The position numbers and the translations under genes were made by a program. Positions 49,401 through 59,780 of a DNA stretch of 64,000 nt are shown here, piece after piece; the stretch's first letter is position 1, and every line of letters starts with the position of its first letter. The notes beneath the pieces were generated by a model, which searched no databases, was not told the origin of the DNA, and worked only from the letters and a program-made list of their open reading frames with translations. The stretch comes from Penicillus capitatus (lineage: Eukaryota > Chlorophyta). Location of the stretch: contig OZ287694.1 of NCBI GenBank assembly GCA_965649825.1, forward strand, positions 372,001 to 436,000, written 5' to 3'.

Positions 49401-49946
49401 TCGAAATCTAGCGGCTGTTTGTAGCCTTGAGGCAGAAAGAGAGAGATCCACGTGAAGAGGAGACGCGACAGGATGCTCACTCGATTCTCCAGAATGACAT
49501 CGGTATCGAACGGCGCCGATGTCGTCTCCGGTGCGTCTTCTATCATCTACACCACGAAGATGATGCGTAAGTGCGATAGGAGGCGGCGAAGTGTGACCTC
49601 GTAATCATGATGTGACGTTTGAACGAGATGATGTGACCGCGGTACTTGAGCGACGGAAAAGACGGCGAGGAAGAGATGACAGGCAACAGAGATCATATAG
49701 ATCGCATAGAATTTATCTTGATCCGTTAGATCCGGTTGAACGACAAAACTGAACTTGGCAAGTTGACCTGCGCAGACACGAGCGTCACACTTTTGATAGA
49801 GTGAGACGTCACACCTGCTGCGACTAAGCAGATAGAGAAGCGCGTGCTCCAGACGCCTTCCAGGTGAATCGGTAGAGTTCTCGGTAGAGAACCATGAAGG
49901 CAACGAACCAATAGACGATGGCCAAGACAAAGCCTATATCACTCTT
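46434..49946 (-). pseudogene. ABCC (MRP-type) ABC transporter, damaged and lacking NBD2
   Basis: Spliced minus-strand exons give an N-terminal helix (AIVYWFVAFMVLYREL), the linker with SILSRLLFTWISLFLPQGY, TMD1, NBD1 and the start of TMD2. NBD1 has GPTGSGKSS (Walker A), ISGGQKQKIALARA (signature), ICLLDDPLSALD (Walker B) and VTNQL in place of VTHQL, as in several ABCCs. TMD2 begins SIGLVSLKVI-stop-SYVAAMGG and reaches LPFLMLMILLFYFLY. Defects: a frameshift near 49868, another near 48925, a TGA at 47101-47099 where relatives often have Trp, and no second half after 46434. Introns are 32-60 nt; one is GC-AG (about 48630-48575). It may be a recent pseudogene or may partly reflect sequence error. 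Confidence 0.75.
47651..47762 (-). repeat. 15-bp coding minisatellite in ABCC NBD1, seven copies
   Basis: Seven perfect units (plus-strand GTGAATGGCGGCGGC) encode AAAIH repeats between NILFGSAFDEGRY and SLIPDLEVLPGGDQTEL. Relatives have only about eight residues here, so NBD1 has gained some 30 residues of Ala/Ile/His between the Q-loop and the signature motif, in frame. Confidence 0.93.
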
Positions 49947-50526
49947 TCTCACTCTTTGCCCGTCGAAATCGAATGCAGCGACAGACTCATGTATTCGTAG
50001 GGAGCCAATGCCCCGTCTGGACTGATGAGAATTTGACTCTCACTCAAACGGGCACCGAACTCAAAGAGCGCCGCCACAAAACACGTCACGCCCGTCACAA
50101 AGGCGCACCTGAGCGGCAGCACATACAGACGATGCCGAGTGGGCATTCATCTCGTCGATATCACCCACCATTGATAAACCTGAGCCGTGCCTGTGAGGCG
50201 ATAGCGTCTGATGTGCCCATACCTCGTACGGTACCAGTACCGCAGGAAGAGAACAGCGCCAATGCGGTGACAGCATCCTATGGCACAGAGACATACCATC
50301 GCAGAGATTCGCAGATGGACGTAGGGATGCGCCTAAGATAAGGGCGTCGACAAAACACGGCGAGTAGTTTCCGATGGCATTGGAGAAATGCGTCGCGACG
50401 CTCTCGGCGCCGCAGAAATCGGCCGCGATTCCGTGATCTTTCATCCGAACGCGAGCAAAGGGATTGCGAACAGAAGGGCGCCGTCGTGATGTGACGTTAC
50501 ATCGAAGTCGCTGTGAAGACGTCCCA

Positions 50527-51911
50527 TCATTTCGCCGCCGGAGCCGCCGATCGGCGTTTGAAACGGATCGGCGAGATGCTTCCTTCGAGATAGAGGCCAA
50601 GGCAGAGGAAGAGAAGATAGGTGCAGAGTTGGGGAGACCCATGGGCCAGGGCGACGATCGCGGGACCGGGGCAGATGCCACCCAATCCCCATCCGCTTCC
50701 GAAGATCAAACCTCCCGTCAATAGTTTCGCATCGACCTGTTTCACGCATAGCGCGAATGCTCTTCTGCGTGTGACGTTGATGTGACACCTGTCGGTTGGT
50801 CGGTACTTGGAATTGATCGGCGCAGAGTGGGGCCTTTCGACGAAGGATGATGTTGAACATGTGCATCGCGATGAAGAGAGCCGCGCCCTTGACGCACATT
50901 AACGACGGATCGAATCCCTCGTGCAGTGGCGAGAGAAAGGCGGCGACCTTAGACGGCAGTGTCAAGCCTGACGACAGGAAATGACCCGTGATGCGAAATA
51001 GCGGGACGCGCACCGGATAGACAAAGGGCTGAGCCGAAAACGCCGCCACAGATGCCGTCGGCCAGGCCGTCGACAAATCCATCTGCAGTCTTCTGCTCAG
51101 TGGGCTTCTCTACAGAAGAGCAGCAGCGAGTGAACATCGTATAAAAGAATGAGCTCACTCTTTTGGAAAAAGAGTGAGGGCAACGTCAGCGCAAAGAGTG
51201 AGAAAAGCGCGAAGAGCGTCATGCTTTGAACAAACGATGCGCTGGGTGGGGAGGTGCTGACTGCAGCGACGACCCCTAACGCCTCAGCCGTTTTAGTTAA
51301 CGTCGCTGTCACGACACCGGTCACCATGAACACACATCTACACCCAAGCGACAGTATCTCGCTCAAACAGTCACACTTTTAAGCGTAGTTACGTGTAGAC
51401 GAAGCTTCGGAGTGAGAAACGCGCATTGCCGCATATACCGTGACCAGAAGTGCAGCCATTGCCCATAGCGCTGCCGACACCGACGAGCAACCCAGACATC
51501 GCCGCCCAAAGGTGCTACCTCACACACGACCTCACTCAAGACAACCAGTCCAGACGCAACGCACAGAGTAAGTAATCGCTTCAAAGGCAGCGGGATAGAA
51601 GAACGTCGCAGCCAGACCACTCCCGGCCAACCCGCCGAGGAAAGACGGACGCCACGGGTCGACATTGCCCCTCAGAAGACTACTGAAAAATGCGCAGCGT
51701 TCAGCAGGAAACGCCTTCTGGGAGACATACCGTAGTGTGTCTGAAATGCCGAGAATGCGTCCAGTAGTTGCGAGTTTTGCCGCGGGGCGGCGGCGGCGCC
51801 AAGGAGCGCGCCGCCGACAGAACTGTGAAAAGGTGTTAACGCAGAAAAACACTGCCATGTGGGTCAGATTGCCGAGACGGGACGGATAAGAGAGGAGTCT
51901 GGTGTCTCCAT
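50527..51911 (-). CDS. YeeE/YedE-family (thiosulfate/sulfur) transporter, eukaryotic copy with one frameshift
   Basis: Seven exons: 51911-51879, 51851-51565, 51514-51393, 51337-51159, 51109-51014, 50967-50789 and 50736-50527. Both family repeats are present: [31 protein letters not shown] and [12 protein letters not shown] in the first half; [26 protein letters not shown] and [17 protein letters not shown] in the second. The conserved Cys in GNGCTSGHG and GGICPGP are those linked to thiosulfate uptake in bacterial members. Length fits (about 368 aa). The exon sum is 2 modulo 3: one base is missing in a C-run at about 51784-51787, and restoring one would keep the frame. Whether that is mutation or sequencing error is open. 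The start Met, in an 11-codon first exon, is tentative. Introns rule out bacterial contamination. Confidence 0.82.
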
Positions 51912-51924
51912 CCGAGAGTCTCCG

Positions 51925-53201
51925 TCAGGAGGTTTGTTGGTATCGTTGACTGGTCGACCAAATGATGGGCGGAACGTCGCGTCGTACATGCAACAGTAGT
52001 GGCCAAGTAAGTCCGTAGAGCAAAATGCCACCATTGTCGAGGATCTTCTGCAGAATCGATTGATTAGCGAATAGACGTACGCTGCGGGACGGGACTACAG
52101 TGTCAGTGGTACGACATCTTCGTTGGAGGCGTTGGACATGGATCGTTGCTGTCTGAATCTCTGCGTCGGACATGTGGACTAGCGAGGCGTTCTGGAAGCG
52201 GAATTCGGTAAGGATCTCTTCATCGGACAAGCTCTGATCAACTCCTTCTATGACTATGGACGGTCCTGGCGGTGTCGTTGGGGCAGCGCCTATGGTCCGA
52301 GTGCCGTGGATTCGAGCACGAGAGGCGGATAAGAGGCAGTCATGATGGCTTGTTTGGCAGCTTCACTGAGTTGTAGTTTCCAACCTTCGCGAGGCAAGCG
52401 TTTTAAGAATTCAATATGGCCATCCAGGGCAGCTGGGAGTTCAAGGCGTTGCATGAGGAAGCGAGTGGGTTGGCGTCTGAAGGATGGGTTTGGAATCGAT
52501 TCTTGGCGTTGTGGGTCGGCCTGAGGAGTCAGGAAGCACTGCCTTGAGATGTCTGGTTGGAATGGTCTCAGAAGACGAAGTCTTTGAAGGACAGACCGTT
52601 TTTCAGCCGAGAAATTCGAGTTGGCGGATCTCGGGAGATCGTCAGGCCGTTCAATGGGATGGTTCGTAGCTCTGGAAGTGCGGTCAACGCCTTCTCGTGC
52701 CTTCTCCGCGTAGGTCGGCGGGCGGAGTGCGGGTTCAGATGCCGGCCAAACCGTAGGGGCGCGTTGCAGGGCTTCGGAGATTCCGACAAAGAGGCCGTCC
52801 AATCTGGCTGCAACAATTTGGCAGCGCATGTCTTCTGGATGGTCATCTGCGGCACCTCCTTGCGCATGAGTCAGCATTTCCTGGTACGTCTTCTGTTGTC
52901 GGCGGAGGAATTCGACGAACTCTGTCCATGGACGTTGGCCTGTAATGCCTGGGTCCTCCGTGTTTGTGGCTTCCGTCGGAGCCCTCCGCGGGATTCGGTG
53001 CGCATCGCAAGTGCGTTTTCCTCCCGGCTCGGGGGGGAAGGTCGGATTCGGGGTTCCGAGCAGAGGTGGATGGTCGATGTGACATGATAAGATGAATGGA
53101 TGTTGAAGCGTTCGTGCGAAGATGCGAGGGTTGTCAAAGCGGAGCCAGACCCGTCTTAGAGACGAATGGAGAGGCATTGAATGCCCTGTGGCAAAATACA
53201 T
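51925..53201 (-). mobile_element. Retroelement ORF1-like proteins, minus strand
   Basis: Two consecutive frames, 53201-52290 (303 aa) and 52230-51925 (101 aa). The first contains a Pro-rich N-terminus and PPTYAEKAREG, a motif typical of ORF1/Gag-like proteins of non-LTR elements, followed by a basic region. The second is helical. A frameshift or stop near 52260 separates them. No RT lies downstream, so the element is incomplete. Confidence 0.45.
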
Positions 53202-53403
53202 GTTGTTCCTCGACTTCTTAGGACCAATCGAGCTTGGAAGATATCAAAAGAAGAACAAGCACGTCTTAGCAATCGTCGACGGGCTAACCAGGTTCTGCCA
53301 GTTGACGATAACGACGCACCCAAACGAAGAAACCGTGATCAAGGCCCTCCACGAGATGGTGGAATGCCACCGTGGCAAGACAGGGAGATTCGCTTCGACT
53401 TGA
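53122..53403 (+). pseudogene. Retroviral-type integrase core fragment abutting BBS5
   Basis: A 93-codon frame encodes FLDFLGPIELGRYQKKNKHV, LAIVDGLTRFCQL and HPNEETVIKALHEM. This is the first third of an rve integrase core, with the first catalytic Asp in LDFLGPI. The rest of the core is missing; the frame runs into BBS5 exon 1 in another frame and stops at 53403. It is the 3'-truncated relic of an LTR-type element. Confidence 0.75.
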
Positions 53404-54620
53404 GCTCGAAGCAGATTCGACCGCGCAACGGCGAAACGGGCGTCGCCGCTTTGGTCCGTTCCCGTTGACCCGACGCCGTCGTCGATGGGCGCCGCCGCGT
53501 CTAGGAGAACGTCGAAGACGCGAAAGGACGGCGCTATGATATAGGCTGCCTCTATGTGACCCATCTCCGCACCGTATGGATCTCCCTCAGGCGAAAGCGC
53601 TGCAACATATCCGTCGGCCATCGCTGCATCGACGACGTGCAATTCGAAGACGCGCACACACGCCTCCGCGGCACGGACGTCTCTGAAACGACGTCTTTTG
53701 TGAAGATGACGTCTATAGGCGAACGCGCCGTGCTGCATTTCCTCACGCGTTACGGCGACTCGAGATTTCACTTCGTCTTTAGCAGCCACGAAAGCGACGC
53801 CCGCGACGTCGGCGAGGTCCTGCGCCAGACGATCGAGACCTGGCGATGCGAGGTGCGCCGGACCGTACCGTACCGTACGTCCATACCGTAGACGTCGAAC
53901 GCAGCCTGTACAGATCTCTTGATGAAAGACACGGCATTGCTGGTGCTGAAGGACGAAGACGTGGTCGAGCGCACCGAGCCGGTGCATAACTTGCTCTGTG
54001 ACGAGCCGCATCGCGGCGTGCTGTTCGTGACGAACGTTCGCGTGGTGTGGAGTTCGTATCAGACGCCAGACCTGAACGTCAGCATTTCTTACCCGCAGGT
54101 AAAGCCCCAGCTGTCACATCACGTGGATCGGCTGTGGGTCGCGTCGGGCAGATGCGCAGCGTGAAGCTGCGGGATTCGAAGTTTGGTCAGGCGTTGGTGG
54201 TGGAGACGTCTGCCGAGAGCGGCGGTTATGTACTGGGCTTTCGCCTGGAGACGAAAGACGAAGGGCAGCGACTGCAGAAACAGATAGCCTCTATGCGTGC
54301 CGCATCCCCACGCCATCCGACCTGCAGCGTCGACCCCCAGGACCTTACGCCCCATCCGAGGCCCCCTGAGGTCTTTCGGCCGACGGACACGACACGTCGC
54401 GACCGTTGCCGGCCATCGCGCGCAACGACGCCTGTGTGTGCGGCTTAGGGATGCGGAAGACGATGGGCAGCACGTGCGATGTGACGTCCTTGCGCGTTAC
54501 TACTGTACGAAAGAGGGAGAGGCGTCTGAACAGCCTCCGGTGTTCAACGCGACGCTGGGTCTCGCCGTCGAGGCGCTGCGCGACGGCGTGACGATCGAGG
54601 ATCTGTGGAACGTTGCTTAA
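53364..54620 (+). CDS. BBS5: BBS5, BBSome subunit with two PH-like domains
   Basis: Exons 53364-53453, 53505-53874, 53914-54098, 54152 to about 54300, and a last exon ending at 54620. Key matches: WQDREIRFDLSSKQI, NVEDAKGRRYDIGCLYVTHL and RTVWISLRRKRCNISVGH in the first PH-like (DM16) domain. The second has GVLFVTNVRVVW, DLNVSISYPQ, MRSVKLRDSKFGQALVVETS and SGGYVLGF. The C-terminus is FNATLGLAVEALRDGVTIED plus LWNVA. BBS5 helps the BBSome bind phosphoinositides and move membrane proteins in cilia, so the organism should build cilia. The joint between exon 4 and the last exon (about 54300-54440) is unresolved. The start Met lies inside the integrase relic. Confidence 0.85.
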
Positions 54621-54751
54621 GAGGAAGGACCGTTGTTGGATACGTCGAGGCGAGACATCAGCCGCGACGTTACGTGGTTTTCTTTGTCCATTGCGGCAGA
54701 CCGTAAGGCGTCGCGCGCTGATCCACCCATCGCTCGCCTTTCTCCATCGCA

Positions 54752-56354
54752 TCACTCGGAGGCGGCAAGGCCGCCAGGCGTTTCTGAAGGGAATCCCCGG
54801 GTCCTGGCCAAAAGGCGGCTGGCGGCGGGAGGCGTGCACGAGGTGGAGGAGTACCGACCGAGTATGCCGAAGGTGATTTTGTGCAGAAGGTTGCCGCTCT
54901 TCTGAATATCTGCCACATCTTGCAGCGTCTCGTACGACATCTTGTACGCGTGTCGCTCGCGTACGAGGTTTGACACGACGGTCGCGTCATTCGACCTCCT
55001 CAGCGAGCTGAAGGCAGCACACGAGATCAGAAGCGTCGCGCGCACCGGCTACGACTTCTCAATCGAGGCGGCGTGAGGCTGGATGACGGGTACGCGTTTG
55101 AGCAAGGGCAAGAGACGCGTCAGTTTGGGCAGTCCGAGGCACAGGGCTAAGGATGTGCAGGCGATGAGGAGCGACCGCGTGAGGCCCCTAACGCACACGG
55201 CGGCGTTCGTCCTGAGCGTGAGTGGCGGCGCGCACCGCTCGCGATGCAACGAGTCGGTCATGCACAGCGCCGCGTCGTTCTGCGCTGTGAGCTCGGTCAG
55301 TATCTGCTTCGACGTCTGCGACGCATCGACGATACCCTGTCGCGCATCTTGTGCCTGTCGACGGTATGTTCGTTCGCATAGAGGGACGAGCTCGGAGGGT
55401 CATATGCCAAACTTGCTCGACCGATGTGTGGAGCTCCGCTCCGCTGGAGTTGAGGTCCTTCAGCAGCGTCTTGAATCGTTGCTCTTGCGAGTGGGCGATT
55501 TCAATTGCCTGCGTCAGTTTCAGCTCCTGCTGCAGATCTTGCGACGTCTTCTGATGCGTCTGCACATCGGTGCCTGCACAGCGCTGGGCGGCAGCCATTA
55601 CATCACGTTGTCGTACACCTGCGTGGCCCATGTTCAAGTTGAGCACTCCTGGATAGCGCTCCGGCGTCAAGCACTCGGCCCACGACGCCGTGCGCTGCCG
55701 TGGATAGGCCGCCACGTAACACGACGGATCTGCCTGGCGCTCGGGCGACGCCTCGTGCACCAATTGCCGTACGGCGGCCTCTTTACTCGACGGCATCAGC
55801 AATTCACGAATCTCTGTCCACTGCTGCCGAATGCCATTCCACCTCTCCTCAACACCTGGCGTCCCATGTGCACTCGACCCGCTGACCTTCTCTGTGCGTC
55901 GGTCGTTGGCCTTAAGATCCATCCGGCGACGATGTCCTGGACAGCTGGAGAGCGAAAACGATCGTCGTTGCGTTGGATGTCGCGCAGCAGATGATCACGT
56001 CCGTCGAAACGCGCGACGCTGAGGCATCGACGCAGACGCCGGAGTTCCGCTTCGCAACGCACGAGCGTCTGCGGCACGGACGTGATGTGACCGTCCGCAT
56101 TCGCCCTGTCGACCGCCACCCTTGACCGATCCGCGACATGCTCGGGCCCTTCCTTGCCCGAGAAGCGCATCGTGCAGTCGGTCGAGCGAACGCAGAGACG
56201 ACGCCAGTTCGGTCACCATGAGCGATTCGCCCGACGACTCGACGTCGCGTTTTTCGACGGCGGCGCGTGGCGTCCGGTCGTCCAGGCGCATCGCATCGGC
56301 CCACGTCATCACGGCGTCCGTACCGCCGCCCGTCGCTTTCTTCTCCGTCGTCAT
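54752..56354 (-). CDS. Unidentified coiled-coil protein gene (exon structure unresolved)
   Basis: Several minus-strand frames read like exons of one gene: TWADAMRLDDRTPR and ELASSLRSLDRLHDALL after an ATG at 56354; LVRCEAELRRLRR near 56050; ERWNGIRQQWTEIRELLMPS near 55830; QQELKLTQAIEIAHSQEQRF and KTLLKDLNSSGAELHTS near 55490; SYETLQDVADIQKSGNLLHK near 54930. The heptad-like pattern suggests a long coiled coil. GTCACATCA occurs in the likely intron near 56080. No family is recognised; a SNARE-associated or intraflagellar transport component is possible but not supported by a motif. Confidence 0.35.
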
Positions 56355-56439
56355 GGCTGGTGAACTGCGCGCCACGCCGCACCTCGTGATGTGACCCTTT
56401 CTGCGTCGGTCTGCTGATTTGGCACAATGACGTGACTGC

Positions 56440-56706
56440 GTGGACAAAAAACTGTCGCTTCATTGACAACGGAACACGCTTCGCCGCTTCCCGCACCGAC
56501 TGTTCGGCTTTCTTCTGCTCGCGCTTGATTTCTGAGACGCTTTACGCGAAAGTCGAACTAACGCAAGAGAGGGGATTACCTTGCATCTGCCGTTCGACGG
56601 AGCGGGTCTCGCCGCGTAATGAGGTCTGCCATTTGCGTACGAGCACTTTGGGATCCTGTCGTGTGCCAAAAGCCCGCTCGAATGCAGAAGATGCTGCTCC
56701 CTTCAT
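56440..56706 (-). pseudogene. VPS24/CHMP3-like ESCRT-III fragment (first two exons)
   Basis: Start ATG at 56706; exon 1 (56706-56580) encodes DPKVLVRKWQTSLRGETRSV and ERQMQ. A 48-nt intron follows, then exon 2 from 56531 with EIKREQKKAEQSVREAAKR. This matches the N-terminal helices of VPS24/CHMP3 (P-x-x-x-V-R-x-W, then I-K-R-E-x-K-K). Downstream I cannot find the following helices in any frame. Either a truncated copy, or more introns than I could resolve. Confidence 0.55.
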
Positions 56707-56780
56707 GTGTGTCGTCGTGATGAAGCGCCGCGTTCATTTCGGCATAGATGGAGTCATTTGGTCCGCAGCTGTAATCATCG
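56707..56780. promoter_or_regulatory. Short divergent promoter between VPS24-like and CDC45-like genes
   Basis: The two genes are transcribed away from each other with well under 150 bp between their first supported codons. No TATA box is evident. The CDC45-like start is not fixed, so this limit is approximate. Confidence 0.35.
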
Positions 56781-58004
56781 GTGGACGTCGCGCGCAAAGT
56801 GGCCGAGGTTTTCTCGGCGATGGAAGCCGCGGCGAAGGTGGCGATCTTTGCGCATCCTGACGGAGCGGACTCGATCGCCGCCTACGGAATTCTGAAGGTG
56901 CGCATCGCCCGCTGTGGGTGCGGCAATGGAATGGGACGTCGCAGATGCTGCTGTTCTACTGCCGCCGCGACGTGGAAGCATACACGGACTGCACTTCGGC
57001 CGAGATCGTCCACCACCATCTCACGGCGGCGGAAGACAAGGCAGCTTCTCTCTGGCTTCGGAGGGAAGGTGTGAGATGGTGTGATCAGGAGGCTGGGATG
57101 CTTTTTATGGTGAACTGCTACCACGAAACGGTGGAGGAAGCTATGAGGCAGCTGCCTCGACTCTCTGAGGCTGCGATCGTCGTTCTCGACAGCCGGTGGG
57201 CGCGAAGGAGGCAGACGGTGGGTGGAGACGCTCCGTTGCTCTTCCTCGGCGGCACCGGTGCTATCCCGATGAGCACTGTGTCGCGATGAGGCGACGGGAA
57301 TGCAGAGGAGGATGTCCTACATCGTGTCCACGAGCGCAGTCAGCGACAGCGGCTGCCGTGTTACAGGTACCACGGCACGCCCGCCTCTCTCTGCGCCTGT
57401 CACCTTTGATCTCCATGACGCCGAGTTTCCGGCGTCACAATGTTCTCTGGTTTCCTACGAACTCGATGCTGGATGGTGCGACGAAGTGTGAGATGCAGAA
57501 GGTGTGACTGGTCACTCATCTACTCTTTCCTCCCTCACCTGTGCCTGCAGGTGGAGTCCAGCACAGAGCAGATGGGCATCGAGTAGCGCTCTCCTGTAAT
57601 CTCGCGTGTGTGAGTCGGGTGATGCGGTGCAGGGAATCCCACGAGACCTGCCTGCACTTCTTCCAGCAGTCGAATCCGTGGGACGCCCTGCACACGAGTC
57701 CGCACCTCTACGAGAAGTTAGACGCCTCCGGGTTCGAAGACTTCATCGCCAACGCGCTGGGATTACCGCAGCACATAGCCGAGTACTCCTACTGTCCGAT
57801 CTCACTTTCCGCTGGGTAGCTGCCCTGAAGCTGCGCCCTGTAAGACCAGTTCGTGACCGGACCTGGAAGGGAGATCTGGAGCGAGCTGCAGACGTCCGGC
57901 AACCTCGTCGGCGTGCAGGACCTCGTGCTGCCCGGCTTCCAGAAGACGTTCCAGGACGGATACCTCGTCCACGCGATGGACCACGCCTTGGCCGTCAACC
58001 GTTA
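56781..58004 (+). CDS. CDC45-like replication initiation protein (gapped model)
   Basis: Exon 1 (to 56897) reads KVAIFAHPDGADSIAAYGIL; a 47-nt intron follows; exon 2 (from 56945) begins MLLFYCRRDVEAYTD and contains GMLFMVNCYHETVEEAM and AIVVLDSRW. This is the CDC45 pattern D-x-D-x-x-A-x-x-I-L, then LINCG, then V-x-D-S/T-H-R-P. Later pieces, NPWDALHTSPHLYEKLD (about 57665) and SGNLVGVQDLVLPGFQKTFQ (about 57890), fit the helical C-terminal part. CDC45 forms the CMG helicase with MCM and GINS. The middle (57260-57620) is unresolved. The last frame ends at 58004, earlier than usual, next to the duplicated segment. Start codon uncertain. Confidence 0.5.
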
Positions 58005-58094
58005 GCCGTTCAGCAAGAGCTTGACCTGGAAGAGAGCGAGGTGCACTGACTGCAGTGGCGCTGTGGCATCTGAGGGAGAAGCAGCACCGGCGGG

Positions 58095-58428
58095 AGACGA
58101 TCTGCATCCACGACATCTTCTGGTCCGTCAGCGCCGCGACCTGAATTCGGAGGTCGCAGAGAGTGAGGGTTGTCTGGATGTGTGAGGGGCGGGAGAAGCC
58201 ATGGGGAAGCCGCAGGACACGATCCCGCGCTACGTCGAGATTCTCAAATCGGACTGCGATTCCAGACGCCAAAAGTGTGACCGAGAACGTCACACATCTT
58301 TACCCGATACGTTCTCCGCCGGTTCGAGGACGCGGAGGAATGAGTCTCCGAAATGAGGTCATCCCTTCTGCCTCACTGGACACTCCCGCATCGGCAGTGC
58401 TGAATGTTTGCCTGTTGAAGACAGTACC
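58095..58428 (-). repeat. Right copy of the inverted duplication, part 1
   Basis: Near-identical reverse copy of about 44876-45197, including the helical ASGIAVRFENLDVARDRV frame on the minus strand. Its right boundary is the insertion at 58429. Confidence 0.85.
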
Positions 58429-59534
58429 TGTCGGATATGCAGATGTCACGTCGCCCGCCACAGCCATCAGAACGGTTGCGTCGGCGAAGAACCACCCTAG
58501 CGCGCTGACCATCGGTCGCGACGGGTGTTCGCCTCTGACCTGCTGTTACAATAACGGTAGGCTGATGGTTGTTGAAGGTGGGCAGGAGTTCACAGCTGTT
58601 GCTCTTGAGGTTAGGGAATCCCCAACCACCGCGAGTACTTAAACGCGACAGTTTCATTTAATCAACTCGTATTCCTGTGTTCGCGGTCTGAGCGTGCGTT
58701 CACGTCGTCGTTCGCGCTGAGAGCCGATTCGTGTGAAGCGCATCGTTACATCGATTCCCGACAACTGGTGGACCTCCGGGGTAAGTGGCGCCCTCAATGC
58801 CACCGTGGAGGAGCGAGGTGCTGCCGTCAGTGATAGCCCTGCCGAAGAACATTTCGACCCCGTCAGCGGCCAAGAGAAGACGCTGTGGCCTGCAGCTGCG
58901 GAGACGACGATGTCCCGACCCGGCCGAGTCGACAGACACGCGTGGCCGACTGCGCGTACCGTGTCTTCCTCGTGCGCGGGCGTGGCCACTCTGCCTAGTG
59001 TTTTTGCGTTTTCGTATCCGTTCCGTCCTCCGTCCTGCGCAGGCAGCTGCGACCAGCAGTCGCGCTGCCACTGCACCGATAACGAAGTGGACAGGGTGCA
59101 GCATTGCACGGCGGAGCGACGCATTTCATTGGAAACGCAAGAAGCGTTTCTGTATCCGACCGTTTTGCCTGTTGGCGCTGGACCGTTTAGGACGGCCAGT
59201 GCGTCGTTGTTTTCGTTGTCGTCGTTCTTTTTCCGTGCAGCCGTACTACTGTTTTGTGCGTCTTTGGCTGTTCTCTCCCTGTTGGAGCGGTTGGCTCGTG
59301 GACGTTATGTCAACCGCTGGGGGAGTCCTGACGTGGGTACAACAACGGTTCTGGCCCCGCGGACCGGACAGGGTGTCCGCTTCCTGATGTGACAGGGGTC
59401 CGCGGGGGCCGGCGGGTATATAAGCTGACGTCACGCCCTGCCTGTAGCTTTTGCATTGGCTCAGGTTGTCTCCTCTGTCCGACGCTGCGCGTTCGCGCTG
59501 ACCGCGGCGCGCGAGTCGTAATCGATTCTCGTCA
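58429..59534 (+). mobile_element. 1,106-bp mobile element with GTACC target duplication and unlike ends
   Basis: It is bounded by GTACC at 58424-58428 and 59535-59539. The left duplicate (around 44876-44880) has a single GTACC and no insert, so it is the empty site. The element starts TGTCGGATATG and ends CTCGTCA. Its last 206 bp (59329-59534, with GTATATAAG and TGACGTCA) match the 204-bp insertion at 44526. Its first 320 bp match a different repeat at 38934. Between them are overlapping ORFs up to 219 codons (58733-59392) with no known domain. Different left and right termini suggest a chimera of two element families. Confidence 0.75.
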
Positions 59535-59685
59535 GTACCTTCGTTTAGTCAATAGCAATAGCAGATATTCTTCAAAATATGTCGCCCGCGTACCTACCTG
59601 GTTGACAGCGTCTCTCCGTCCAACGAGCGCATCTTGTACCATGTAGGATTCGTTGCACTGCAGAGACAATTCAAGGCATGATGCC
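59535..59685 (-). repeat. Right copy of the inverted duplication, part 2
   Basis: Reverse copy of about 44731-44880; it continues the segment interrupted by the 1.1-kb element and leads directly into the family 5' exons at 59781. Confidence 0.85.
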
Positions 59686-59780
59686 TGTCTTTTCAGCCGC
59701 TGTTCGATCATTTGATAATGACCGCGTTAGTTCGGACGACGCATTCTGCAACGTTTCGTTCTGCAGTCTACGTCCACGAG

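Noticed and set aside
50527-51911. Bacterial contamination as the source of the YeeE/YedE-type gene
   Set aside because: Six spliceosomal introns of the local size interrupt it and it sits among eukaryotic genes.
58733-59392. 219-codon ORF as an independent host gene
   Set aside because: It lies entirely within the 1,106-bp element bounded by target duplications.
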